Shown: piece by piece, positions 12,801-24,939 of the stretch
Numbering within the stretch: position 1 is the stretch's first letter
How the letters are laid out: every line of letters begins with the position of its first letter
NCBI GenBank assembly: GCA_014706295.1
Contig: JACSVZ010000038.1
Span: 2,852,001-2,916,000 of the forward strand
Length of the DNA: 64,000 bases
Reading direction: 5' to 3'
Origin: Lycocorax pyrrhopterus obiensis
Lineage: Eukaryota > Chordata > Aves > Passeriformes > Paradisaeidae
The notes under the pieces: model-generated
The model's database searches: none
Seen by the model: the letters and a program-made list of their open reading frames with translations, nothing else
Told to the model about the DNA's origin: nothing
Program-made: the position numbers and the translations under genes

Positions 12801-13045
12801 TCTTCTGGCGGCCTCGATGGCCACGGTCGGGGTGAGCGCAAAGCCGGGGTGGAGGACACCCCATCCCTGGGGATGCTCCGGGGGGGGTCCCCCGCAGGAT
12901 GGGGATACGAGGGGGCTCCGCTCGACAATCACCGCGGGGGTTTCATGCACTACAGTCTCTCCTAGAGGGTTTTTAGTCGGGCTCGTCGGCTTAAAAAAAT
13001 TAATTAAAAATAGTCCTTGTGACCTATAAATAAAACAAATAACCT

Positions 13046-13213
13046 GTACATATATATATATATATCTCCACATATATATATATGGGGCTGCAGGGCCGGG
13101 GGGGCGCGGGCCTGCGGGCCCACACACAGTTAAGGTACTTTAAATCGCAAAGGAATATATATATATATAAAATCTCATATATATATATATATACACATAT
13201 ATATATATATATG
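13046..13213 (+). repeat. Cluster of (TA)n tracts
   Basis: Several TATATATATA runs separated by short GC-rich or CTCA spacers, at 13050-13082, 13155-13170 and 13176-13212. They follow the second candidate poly(A) signal (13029-13034). They are self-complementary and would form hairpins if transcribed. Confidence 0.9.
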
Positions 13214-13324
13214 TTTTGTTTGGTGGGGTTTGGGCTCTTTTGTTTTTCTTTTTTATTTTGTTTGTTTGTTTGTTTTTTTGTACTCAGAGTTTGGAATTTG
13301 CTGCTTTCTGCCCCGCCCCGGGGA

Positions 13325-13760
13325 TCCCGGCACCGGCTGGGATGGGTGCCCCCGGTGATGGGTGCCCCGGGTATGCCCGTGGGTGACCCTCTGGGTCCCC
13401 TGTGCGGTGCCCGTGGGTGTCACTGGGGGTGCTCCAGGTGATGCCCGCAGGTGCCCCACCGGGTGCCCATGGGTGCACCTCTGGGTGCTCCTTTGGATGC
13501 TCCAGGTGGTGCCCACCGGGGCCTCTCTGGGTGCCCCAAGTGGTGCTCACAGGTGCCCCGCAGGGTGCCTCGAGCAATTCCCACGAATGCCCCTCTGGGT
13601 GCCCCAGGCGATGCCCATGGGTGTCTCTCTGGATGCCCCCGAGAGATACCCACAGATGCCCCTCTGGGTGCTCCAGGTGATGCCCACGGGTGCCCCGGTC
13701 CATGGGTGCCGCTCTGGGTGCCCCCGTGCCCCGCTGGGCTCCCCGTGCCATGCCCGGGGG
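13325..13760 (+). repeat. GGTGCCC/GGGTGCTCCAGG minisatellite
   Basis: Imperfect tandem array of blocks such as CTCTGGGTGCCCCAGGTGATG, CCCACGGGTGCC and CATGGGTGC, with a period of about 57-60 bases made of two half-units. It covers about 0.43 kb in the distal NFIC 3' UTR or just beyond. Open frames in it are repeat artefacts. Confidence 0.8.
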
Positions 13761-14239
13761 CAGGCGGGAGGTGGAGCCGGGGTGGGGGGAAATCCCACCC
13801 CCGGGCAAAGAGCGGCAAAAGGAGAGAAACCGCCCCAAAAAGGCGCCGAGGCGGCAGCCGGCCGGACCGCGCCTCTTACCCAAACCAAAAATCCCGCCGC
13901 AGTGCCTCCGCGCCGCCGGCTGCCCCCGCCCGCCTTTTCGGGGGGTCCCCGCTCCCCCCGGGGGGCCGGGGCTGCCCCCTCCCCCCGCAGTTATATTTTA
14001 CTCGTTCGCCGGATTCTCGCTTTCGCTTTGCCGCAGCCGATACACACCGCGAGCGCACCAGGGCCGCGAGCCGGGGCCGGGCCCCCCCGCTGTGCCCCCC
14101 CGCGCCCCCTGGCCCCGCATGACCCCCCCGAGCCCCCGCTCGCCTCCCTGGTGCTTCACGATATTTGATTATACCATTGTACGCAGCCATTACCGATAGC
14201 GCCGCTCCTGCCTACATACACTTACTGACCCTGATACGG

Positions 14240-14490
14240 ATTTTTGGGGTTTTTTTTGGTTTTCTTTTCTGTTTTGTTTCTTTTGTTTTGGTTTTGGTTT
14301 GTTTTTTTTTTTTTTCCGTTGTTTTTTTTTTCTGTTGTTGTTGTTTCCCCCCCCTCCCCTATGCAAAAAAGAGAAAAAAGAGACAAAAAAGAAGAAAAAA
14401 ACAAAAAAGAAAAAACTGACACACAAAAAAAGATTAAAAAATGAAAAGGAAAAAAAAAAGACAAAAAAAAAATGTATAAAAATTAAACAA
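14240..14490 (+). repeat. T-rich followed by A-rich low-complexity stretch
   Basis: Runs of T with GTTTT units at 14250-14345, then CCCC and AAAAAGAAAAAAG runs at 14365-14485. The arms are roughly complementary, giving a potential long U/A hairpin near the last candidate NFIC poly(A) signal. Confidence 0.75.
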
Positions 14491-15220
14491 GCTATGCTTC
14501 AACTCCAGCTCGCCTCCGCCCTTCCTTTGCAGCCCCGGGGGAAACTGAGGCACGGCGTCCAACCGGGGAGAACGCGGGTGTCCCAGCGGAGGAGGGGGGG
14601 CACTGGGGAGAGCAGAGCCCAGCCAGGCACCCATCACCCCAGAGGAGGGACCCCCACCCATGACTGCTCTTGGCCCGGATGAGGAGGGTGACAGAGCTGG
14701 GACCCCGCAGGGCGCACCCCCAGCCTCAGGCGGGGCCGCGGGGTGGCCGGGAGAGGACGTGTGGGGACAGGGACACGGGTGGGGGCAGCCGTGGTTCATG
14801 CGGGGATTCAGAGCTGCTGCCACTTCCTCCGCTCCCAGACCTTGGCCACGGGATGTCACCACCTCGTGCGCGTGACATCATCGCCTGGCTGTGACGTCAC
14901 TGTCTTCACCCGTAGGTCAGCGTTGGCCGAAGCTGCGCTTCACCCCCGCGGTCCCCACGGTCCCTGTCTCCAAGCACTGCTCAGGACAGCCATGGGGGCG
15001 AAGCCCCCGCCCTCCTCGGTGCTCCCCAGCCCCCGTGTCCCCTCGGTCCGGGGTTGTCGGGCAGCGATGTGGCTGGACACCGGCTCTCGCCCTGCCGAGG
15101 TCGCTGAGGTCTGGCAGCTTGGAACTTGTCATTGTCCCCTCCGCTAGTGGCATCCGGGGGTGCCGGACAGCCTCCTCCCCAGCACGGTGACACCAGACGC
15201 TTGACTCGGGGCAGGCTGGG
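14491..15220. other. Intergenic region between NFIC and SMIM24 (convergent 3' ends)
   Basis: GC-rich with no convincing exon. One consensus CRE, TGACGTCA, lies at 14892-14899, near TGACATCA at about 14873. The downstream boundary is the SMIM24 3' end; on the minus strand an AGTAAA variant poly(A) signal is present (plus 15225-15230). Confidence 0.5.
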
Positions 15221-15532
15221 GACCTTTACTAGGCACGTCTGGGCAGGGGGCTATCCTCGTCCCCTCGCGGCCGGGACCCCCCGCCGGCCCAGGGTTGGGG
15301 GACACGGGGAGGCCCCGCTGCCGTCCCCGGCCGCCGCCCTCCCCCCTCCGCTCCGGCGAGCGGGCGATCCGCGCCGGGTCTTGGTCACAGCCGGGGCGGC
15401 CGCAGGGCGGGAGGTGCCACGGTGGCCACGGCTGTCGCCGAAACCCGGCGCGGATCCCCGCCCCGCGGACGGGGTGAGGGCGCGGCGCCCGTCGGAGGTG
15501 CTGCGGAGCGGGCAGAGGGGGACGGGAGGGAC

Positions 15533-16543
15533 TCAGAGGGACGTGGCCTTGCTCCGCTGCTTGTCGTCGCTCAGCTCATCCCAGTCCTCAGCCGCCGGGT
15601 TGACGTGGCCGGAGCGCCCCAGCCTGCGGCAGGGAGGGAACGTCGATCAGCTGGGCACTGCACCGGCACCGCGGCCGTGCCAGGGGCACAAGGGGCACCA
15701 CGGCACGGCCGCCTCCGGCCATGCCAAGGGCATACAGCCACCATGGCACCTCCAGAACGTGGACACTCTCCAGGGAATCCGAGCCCCGGTGTGGGGGGGT
15801 CCCGGTGCCGCCCCGCAGCACCCGGGCTGTGGTACCTGTCAGTCGCCAGGGTCTCCGGGTAGTCGTTCTCCTTCCTGCGTGAGGAGAGAGAGGCTGAACG
15901 GTGCCCGGGGACAGCCCTGTCCCCAGCCCATGACAACCTTCCACGCAGTTTTCCCCAGGCCAGCACCCCCCGGCCCCCGCACCAATCCAACCTGCGCCTC
16001 CTGAGATTCCAGAGCCGGTTAACGAGCAGCACCACGAAGACGATGAAGAGGAAGACGACGACGGCCGTGAGGGCAATGAGCCACGGCTGCAGCACCTTGG
16101 GGCCCGTGTCTGTATGGTGAGGGGACAGGGAAGGGATGGGGACAGCTTCAGGGGAGTTACGTCCTTCAGGGGATGGGACCCCCCATGAGATGGGACATTG
16201 GCAGACACTCACTGTGCCCCCTTCCCACTGTCCCTTGGGTACCAAGGAAGCCACCCCCAACACAGCTCACCCGCCCCCAGCACAGTGGGGAGCACTGAGG
16301 CAGCAGGTGGGTGTCTCTGGATCTTTCTGCTCTGCCCCCAAAAGTTACTGTTGGAGCACTGGGACAGACTGGTCCCACTGGAAGGGTCTCCCAGGAGCTG
16401 ATCCGGTGCCTTGGGGGGGCCTGGCCACCTCCCCAGGCACAGCGGTACAGAGGGTCACGGGGGCACCTACCAGCCTGTCCCTGGGCAGCGGCAGTGAGGA
16501 CGAGCAGGACCAGGAGCGAGAGGGGCTGCAAGGGCCTCGGCAT
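15533..16543 (-). CDS. SMIM24: Small integral membrane protein 24
   Basis: Single-pass membrane protein of unknown biochemical role. Four coding exons in transcription order: 16543-16471, 16109-15992, 15874-15836, 15623-15533, totalling 106 residues and a TGA stop. Residues 1-23 form a signal peptide (MPRPLQPLSLLVLLVLTAAA). The conserved core LQPWLIALTAVV is followed by FLFIVFVVLLVNRLWNLRRR, a transmembrane helix at about residues 33-56 with a basic stop-transfer. The human protein as I know it has the matching LKPWLVGLAAVVGFLFIV and LLANRLW. The cytosolic tail is acidic/basic mixed (VNPAAEDWDELSDDKQ) and differs in length from the lysine-rich mammalian tail. The donor of the second exon (CAG|GTTGGA) is weaker than the others. 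Position between NFIC and DOHH matches human synteny. Confidence 0.88.
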
Positions 16544-17855
16544 TTTTGGGCGGAGGGCTGGGGCACAGCTGGATCCTGCTCCTGAAGGTGAGCTCCTGTC
16601 CCCTGCTGCCGTCGGGCCCTGCTCTCCGCACCCAGGGCAACGGGCGCCTTTATTGGCCCCAAGAGGACAAGTGGCACCAAGCACCATGGCAACATGGTTC
16701 CTGTCACCCGTGGGAGGTGGTACCACTCCCCTGGCTCAGGCACCAGCACCCCACAGCACCCAGTGGCTACCACCTCAGAGACCACAGTGGCAAAGGACAG
16801 GCATGTCCCTGTGCCCAGGACTGGAGACCATCCCTGGGGTAGGTGGATGGGCAGAGGGGAGAGACAGACAGACGGGAGGGTGGAAGGACAGACAGGTGGG
16901 TGGTGGGGTGGGTGGATGGACAAACACATGGGTGGGTGCACAGGTGGAAGAACAGATGGGTGATGGGGTACAGAAGTGCTCACCCTTCCTGGTTCCCCCC
17001 AACCCTGCTGGCAGGGCTGGGGCAGATCCCATGGGGATGGGGCAGCACAGAGGGGTGGGCAATGCCAGGCCACCCCCCCCTCCCCTGGGCACGAGCCAGC
17101 TGGCCTCAGACAATCCCAGCTGGGACCCCATCACAACCTCAGGTAGTGAGTGCCCACGTACTGCTAAGAGTGAAATACTGACGGGGTTATCAGGGAGACC
17201 GTGGCAGGGTGCCCACCCACCAGGGCAGAAGGAAAACTGAGGCACAGGGTGGCCAGCAGCCCCCCAGGGAGGGACAGTGGGCTTTGACAGGGCCACCCTG
17301 CCTGTGGCAATTCTGCAATGGGCGAAGAATGAGACTGGGGACACAGGGATCCAGCCCCAGCCTGGGTTTAGGACAGTGGTGCAAGCCCATGCAACAGCCC
17401 CCATCCCCAGAGCCCTCACCCAGAGCCCAAGAGAGGCTTGTGGGTGCTTTGTCCCCCAAGACTGGTTTGGGGGTAACTGTGGGTGCCACTGGGCATGGTC
17501 TGGCAGTGCCAAGGCACTGAGGGGGTGGTGGGGGCACAGCCAGCCTCAGCGTCCAGCTGTCCATCTGTCTGTCCCTACCCACGTGTCCACGCTGACTTGG
17601 CCCACCCAGAGGTGTATCCATGTTTCCCTGTGCATGTGTGCACCCGTGTCCACGCGCCCTGCCCACCATTGTCTGTGCCCCCACACCATGGGTTTGCACC
17701 CTCAAGCACCCACCTTTACACACCCACGTGCCCATGGCCAGGGGTGGCATGGCTGTGCCAAGGGGTGCTGCTACCCCAGGCAAAGGTTGGGATGTCTCAG
17801 CCCTGCCACCCCCCATGCTGTGCTGGGCCAAGGGGCGAGCAGGGCTGGGGCAGGT
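16544..17855. other. Intergenic region upstream of SMIM24
   Basis: Contains the SMIM24 promoter area and an imperfect GGTGGGTGGATGGACA-type short tandem repeat at about 16845-16965. I see no other gene. Confidence 0.5.
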
Positions 17856-17858
17856 GGC

Positions 17859-17864
17859 TTTATT
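17859..17864 (-). terminator. Poly(A) signal of the unnamed membrane-protein gene
   Basis: AATAAA on the minus strand, 164 bases past the TAG stop. Confidence 0.7.
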
Positions 17865-18027
17865 GGGGTGACAGCCCAAGAGAAGCTCCGAGAGCAGCAC
17901 TAGGGCTGGGCAGGGAGGGGGAGGCTGTGTGTCAGTGCTGGCCAGTGCCTGTGGCCAGGGCCACACTGTGACCCAGTGGTCAGGCAGGGCTGCAGGGTCC
18001 TGCTGGTGGCAGGGGTGTCCCCTGGCC

Positions 18028-20480
<2,453 letters not shown>

Positions 20481-20483
20481 TGC

Positions 20484-20489
20484 TTTATT
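20484..20489 (-). terminator. DOHH: DOHH poly(A) signal
   Basis: AATAAA on the minus strand about 780 bases after the DOHH stop, giving a 3' UTR of about 0.8 kb. Confidence 0.75.
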
Positions 20490-21272
20490 CCCTGCCAAAC
20501 CCCAAACCCCAGTGCCCAGGCTGGGCTGGCCGGGGGGTTTGAGTGCCAGCAGCAGCCTCAGCCCTCCTGGCCCTGGTTAAACACGGGGGAAAGCCCAGGC
20601 AGGCTCTGCCTCACCCTGCCCGCCCTAATGGCAGCACCCTTCCCTGCAGAAAAAAACCCAGCCGTATCTTCCCAACTTTGCCATGAAACAACCCCCATCC
20701 TGGGGCAGAGGCTGCCACAGGCTCAGCTCCAGCCTGTCCCAACAGGAGAGGCCAAACCCACTGCGGGGGCGAGGAGAGCCCCGGCTCGGCACCAGCACCG
20801 AGAGCAATTTCGAAGCACCCTAACACCACAGCCCACAAGAGCGGGTGCCCAAAGCCCATCCAGGCCCCCAGCAAAGCTCAGGTGGGGAGAATGGAGCTGC
20901 CGACGTGGCAGCACCAACCCGGGGTAGGCCCAAGCCCCGCAGAGCTGCAGCAGGCTCTGACATGCCAAGCAGAGCCCACCTGGTCCAAGCCCCAAGCCAG
21001 GCTGCGGGCAGGCAGTGCTGATCCTGGCAGGGAAAAAGGGGCAGATCCAGGAAACAGTGGCTGGCGAGGAGTGGTGGAGAGGCAAGTAGCAGCTCAGCCT
21101 GGATTTGGAGGGAAAAGGTGGTTGTAATTGTGCCAGAGAGCAAACCCAGTTCCTCCTCCAGCTCTGCGTGGCAAGGCACGGCTCCACGCTGACAGAGGTG
21201 GCCATGAAAGCGCCATTGGCAGCAGGAGGGGGTGGGAGGCAGCACACCCACCCCAGTGCCCCCAGTCCAGGC

Positions 21273-23549
21273 TTAGGAGGAGGCCTGCAGCTTGCAGAGC
21301 CCGTCAGCGTACTGGAACTGGGCGCCGTTCTCGTACTCGTACATGTCCAGGGCCACCTGGCAGCTCTCGCGCACCACGCGCTCCTCGTCGCCGGCGAAGG
21401 CGCGCAGGGCCCGCAGGCAGGAGGGCCGGGCGATGGAGCCCAGCGCCTCGGCGCACTCGTGCCGCACCATGGGGCTCTCGGCGCGGCTGCGCAGCGCGGC
21501 TGTCAGCTGAGGGACGCACGCCTCGTCCTGCAGCTGCCCCAGCACGTAGCCGATCTCGTGGCGGAACAGAGCGCTGCCGCAACGCAGCCCTGCGGGAGGG
21601 GGGACAGTGAGCTGGGACGCCCCAAAATGCACCAGGATGCCCCAAAACGCACCAGGACGCCTGGATGCAGCCCCCCACCCGAAAGCTGGGGATGTAAAGC
21701 CCCAGCCCTGTGTATACAAAGGGGTGTCCCACCCTGTTCCCTGATCCCACCCTGATTCCTGATCCCAGCCCTGCCCCGGTGCCTCCCTTGATGGCAGCAC
21801 CCACCCTCCAGCAGAGCTGCTGCCCCTCACCTGCCCCAGGTTCTGCCCCACCACATGATGTTCCAGGGGATGGCAGCATGGCCAGGGACTCCAGCCCTCT
21901 GGGACCAAGCAGCTGAAGCAGGAGCTGACAGATCCCATCTCATGGACCTCAACTGTCCCAGATGGCTGGAGAGCCTCATCCACTTCCCTCAGGCTGGGGG
22001 TGGGTCCAAATGGTTCCTGGGCTGTGGTCTGCCCCTTTCCCACTCAGGGGACATTCCCCTCTCCAGAGCTATTCCCAAACACCAGCAGCCCCTGACTTTC
22101 CAGGCCAGGAGAGCAGGACCTCAACAACCCCGGGCCAGGTCTGACAATGGGTCAGACCAGCTGGTCCCAGACCACCATCACAACCGGTGTCCTCCCTCCC
22201 TCGGGGAAGGGGGTCTGGAGGGTGGCAAGGGGGTTCTGGAACACCAGAGACCACTCAGCACTCTGTAATGTGGCAAGGGACAGCAGCCCTAGACACAAAC
22301 ACATGACAGCAGCTCTGGCAGTCCTGGATTTGGGAAGGGCTCATCCCAGATTAGCCTGGACAGACCCACAGCAAGGAGAGGCCCTCACCTTCTGCCAGTG
22401 CCAGCACAGCAGCCTGTCCCCCCACGTTCCGCAGGGCAAACATGGCCCGGTAGCGGTCAAACAGTTCCTGTGACTCATCCAGGAGGATCTCCCGGAGCTT
22501 GGCAACATCCGTCTCCTCAGCAGGGGGAGCAGGATCTACAGAGAGGTATGGGCTGGTGCCTGGCTTCTCCTTGTTGTTCTGCAGCCACTCCAGCCTCCTC
22601 ACGGCCAGCTGACACGTCTCTGCCACCTGTGGGGACAGGGACACAGCCCGGGCTGCAGAACAGCACTGGACAGCGCCAGGAGAACCCCAGCATGCAGCAG
22701 GATATCACCGTCATGTCCCCACCCCCCTGCCTAGGCAGGACCTGCCTTGTGCTCTGAGACCAGCGGTGCTGCATCCCAGAGGAAATGACCCCTCAGGAAC
22801 CTCACCTCGACCACAGGATCCTGGGAATAGCGTTTCAGGATATCCAGCACATCGGGGTTCCCAATAGCGCCCAGGGCTTCACCTGAAGGATGTATCAAGA
22901 TGTTATCGGGGTGTCTGTATGAGAAGAACCCTGCTGTGTCCTCTGGCAATGCCTTGCCTTGCTCTAAAGCACAGATACAGGCCTAACTGACCGATCCCAA
23001 ATGGAGCAAACATGGACACAGGCCAGACTGACTGATTCCAAACAGGACAAACACGGCAGGAGAAGCCTGGCCAGCAGGAACAGCAGGACCTGGCCAACCT
23101 GTCCTGTCAGGTCTGGCCAGGGGAGGTGGTGAGATGTTACGTGACTCAGGGTTTGACACCCAAGCCGGATCAGGTCCCCATGAGCTGCTCTGTACAGCGG
23201 GGGAAGCACCCCCAAGCCCCACTTGCCAGCCAGCCCCTTCCCCTGCCCCCAGAGCCGCAGGACCTGCCGCCATACCTGCCTCGTGCCTGACCATGGGCTC
23301 CTGGGCCGTGTCCTCCAGCACGCGGATGAGCACCGGGATGGCCGCCTCGTCCTGCATCTGGCCCAGGCAAAAGGCCAGCTCGTGCTTCAGCAGCGCCGAG
23401 ACGTCCCCGAAGGCGCGGCTGATCCATTCCACGGCCGCGCGGCCGCCCAAGTTCCGCAGGGTGAAGAGGGCCCGGAACCGGGCGGGCAGGGGCTGCTCCG
23501 CGTCCACCAGCGTGCGGCCGATGGCCTCCACCTCCTGCTCCGTCACCAT
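21273..23549 (-). CDS. DOHH: Deoxyhypusine hydroxylase
   Basis: Hydroxylates the deoxyhypusine residue of eIF5A, the last step of hypusine formation, using a di-iron centre held by HEAT-like repeats. Coding exons: 23549-23276, 22882-22806, 22626-22389, 21589-21273, giving 301 residues (human about 302). It starts [16 protein letters not shown]. The four iron-binding His-Glu pairs are all present: KHELAF (56-57), RHEAGE (89-90), RHEIGY (207-208) and RHECAE (240-241), at the same numbers as I recall for the human enzyme. The middle linker carries [13 protein letters not shown], typical of the family. The start codon is in an exon beginning at 23595. A noncoding first exon ends at 23900 and contains a short upstream ORF (see separate finding). 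The gene lies head-to-tail with the HARBI1-like gene upstream. Confidence 0.96.
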
Positions 23550-23899
23550 GCCGCGGGCAGGTCTGGGCACTCTGGGGGACTCCTCGGTCACACTCCTGCG
23601 CCCGGGGAAGGAAGTCAAGGTGAGCCCTCAGCCGCGAGTGGGTCCCGTGGTTCGGGGCGGGCAGGAAGGGCCGCGGCCCGGCCTGTGCCGGAGAACCGGA
23701 CCCCGGGGCCGGGACTGACCCCATAGCGCGTGTCCGGACTCGGTTTCACCGGATACCCGAGACGGACGTGGACCCCCTGCCGCGACCGCACCAGACGGAG
23801 CCGCTGGGCCAGCGGAAGCGGGGCCCGAGAGGAGCTGCCCGGGTCGGGAGATACCCGCGGGGTTCGGGGAGGGTCCGGCGGTGCCGGCGCTGCACTCAC

Positions 23900-23990
23900 C
23901 GCGCGCCGCCATCTTGCTGCTCCGCCACGTGACCGCCCGGCGGCGGTGCCTGCGCAGTACGCACGGGCGGAGCCGCCCACGAGGGGGCGC
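23900..23990 (-). promoter_or_regulatory. DOHH: DOHH promoter and first noncoding exon
   Basis: CpG-rich. It has a palindromic E-box CACGTGAC at 23926-23933 and a GCCGCCATCTTG-type (YY1-like) element around 23906-23917 at the likely start of transcription. The noncoding exon ends at 23900 with a GTGAGT donor. Confidence 0.6.
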
Positions 23991-24142
23991 TGCCTCCCCT
24001 CCACCTGAGGGCGCTGCTGTTCCCGCCCGCAGCTCGCCATGTCCGGGGCAGGTCCGGCTCCAGCCGCGCCCAGGCAGGGATCGGACGGACCGGCGGGAAG
24101 AGTCGGGCAGGGGCACAGGCACTCGGGAACTGAGCCACAGAC

Positions 24143-24470
24143 CCCCTCCGGAGAGGGGCTGGGGGTGCCAGGCAGGGCAAACCCCTCCAGAGAGGGGCTG
24201 GGGTGTTGCAAGGAGAGCAGAATTCCTCCGGAGAGGGGCCGAGGGTGCCAGGCAGGGCAAACCCCACCCTGAGAGGAACCTGGGGTGTGAGACTGGGCAA
24301 AATCCCTCAGGAGAGGGGGCAGGGGTGCCAGGCTGGGCAAAATCCCACTAGAGATGAGCCAGGGGTGCCAGGCTGGGCAAACCTCTCCGGAGAGGGGCCA
24401 GGTATGCCAGGCTGAGCAAAATCCCATCTGGAGAGAGGCTGGGGGGTGCCAGGCTGGGCAAACCTCCAGG
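24143..24470 (+). repeat. 51-base minisatellite upstream of DOHH
   Basis: About six to seven imperfect units of roughly 51 bases with the core GAGAGGGGCTGGGGGTGCCA and GGCTGGGCAAAAT(C)CC. It lies between the DOHH promoter and the 3' end of the HARBI1-like gene. Confidence 0.85.
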
Positions 24471-24499
24471 GCAGCACATCCCTGGGTTTGTGGATGCAG

Positions 24500-24505
24500 T
24501 TTAAT
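24500..24505 (-). terminator. Candidate poly(A) signal of the HARBI1-like gene
   Basis: ATTAAA on the minus strand, about 435 bases after the stop codon. No AATAAA is seen nearer. Confidence 0.4.
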
Positions 24506-24939
24506 TCCAAGGCTGGTGTCAGCCCTTGCAAGTCATTGCTCCGCCTCTTCCTTCCCTTTTCTTCCTGTGTGTGTTTACACAGCAAGTTGCAAACCTTTGA
24601 AGGAGTTTTGCCTTACTTCAAGGCTCCTGCTGATTTTGGCCTAATGGAGAGGCCTTGGGACAGAGGAAAGGGAGATCCCAGCAGCCTCCCCCTCCCAGCC
24701 CTAATCCCCGCTGTACTCTCACAGCACACAACACACCACCAAACCATTTAGATCCTGGGAGAGAAAATGGGCACAAAATACATTCCACTGCCTGAAACCT
24801 CCACAGCAAACTCAGCCCGAGCGCAACACGGCCGCCCCTCCCCGCCCTGGGCCCGCCTGGTACGGCTGTGCCAGAGTCCACGGTGAGTCTGCAAGCAGGG
24901 ATGCGCAGGGATGTGCAGGGCAGTTGCTCCCCGGGCCCG

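Larger units (their letters stand above)
8426..14490 (+). other. NFIC: NFIC 3' UTR (probable; distal end uncertain)
   Basis: Sequence after the NFIC stop. Candidate poly(A) signals on the plus strand are AATAAA at 10626-10631 and 13029-13034, and ATTAAA at 14482-14487, so short and long 3' ends are possible. Blocks that look non-random and may be conserved include 10631-10730, 10830-10935 and 14155-14240, each moderately AT-balanced between low-complexity tracts. NFIC is known to have a long 3' UTR in other vertebrates. The true end cannot be fixed from sequence alone. Confidence 0.6.

Noticed and set aside
24143..24470. CRISPR-like array of regular repeats
   Set aside because: Units are contiguous and diverged without unique spacers, in a vertebrate genome; it is a minisatellite.
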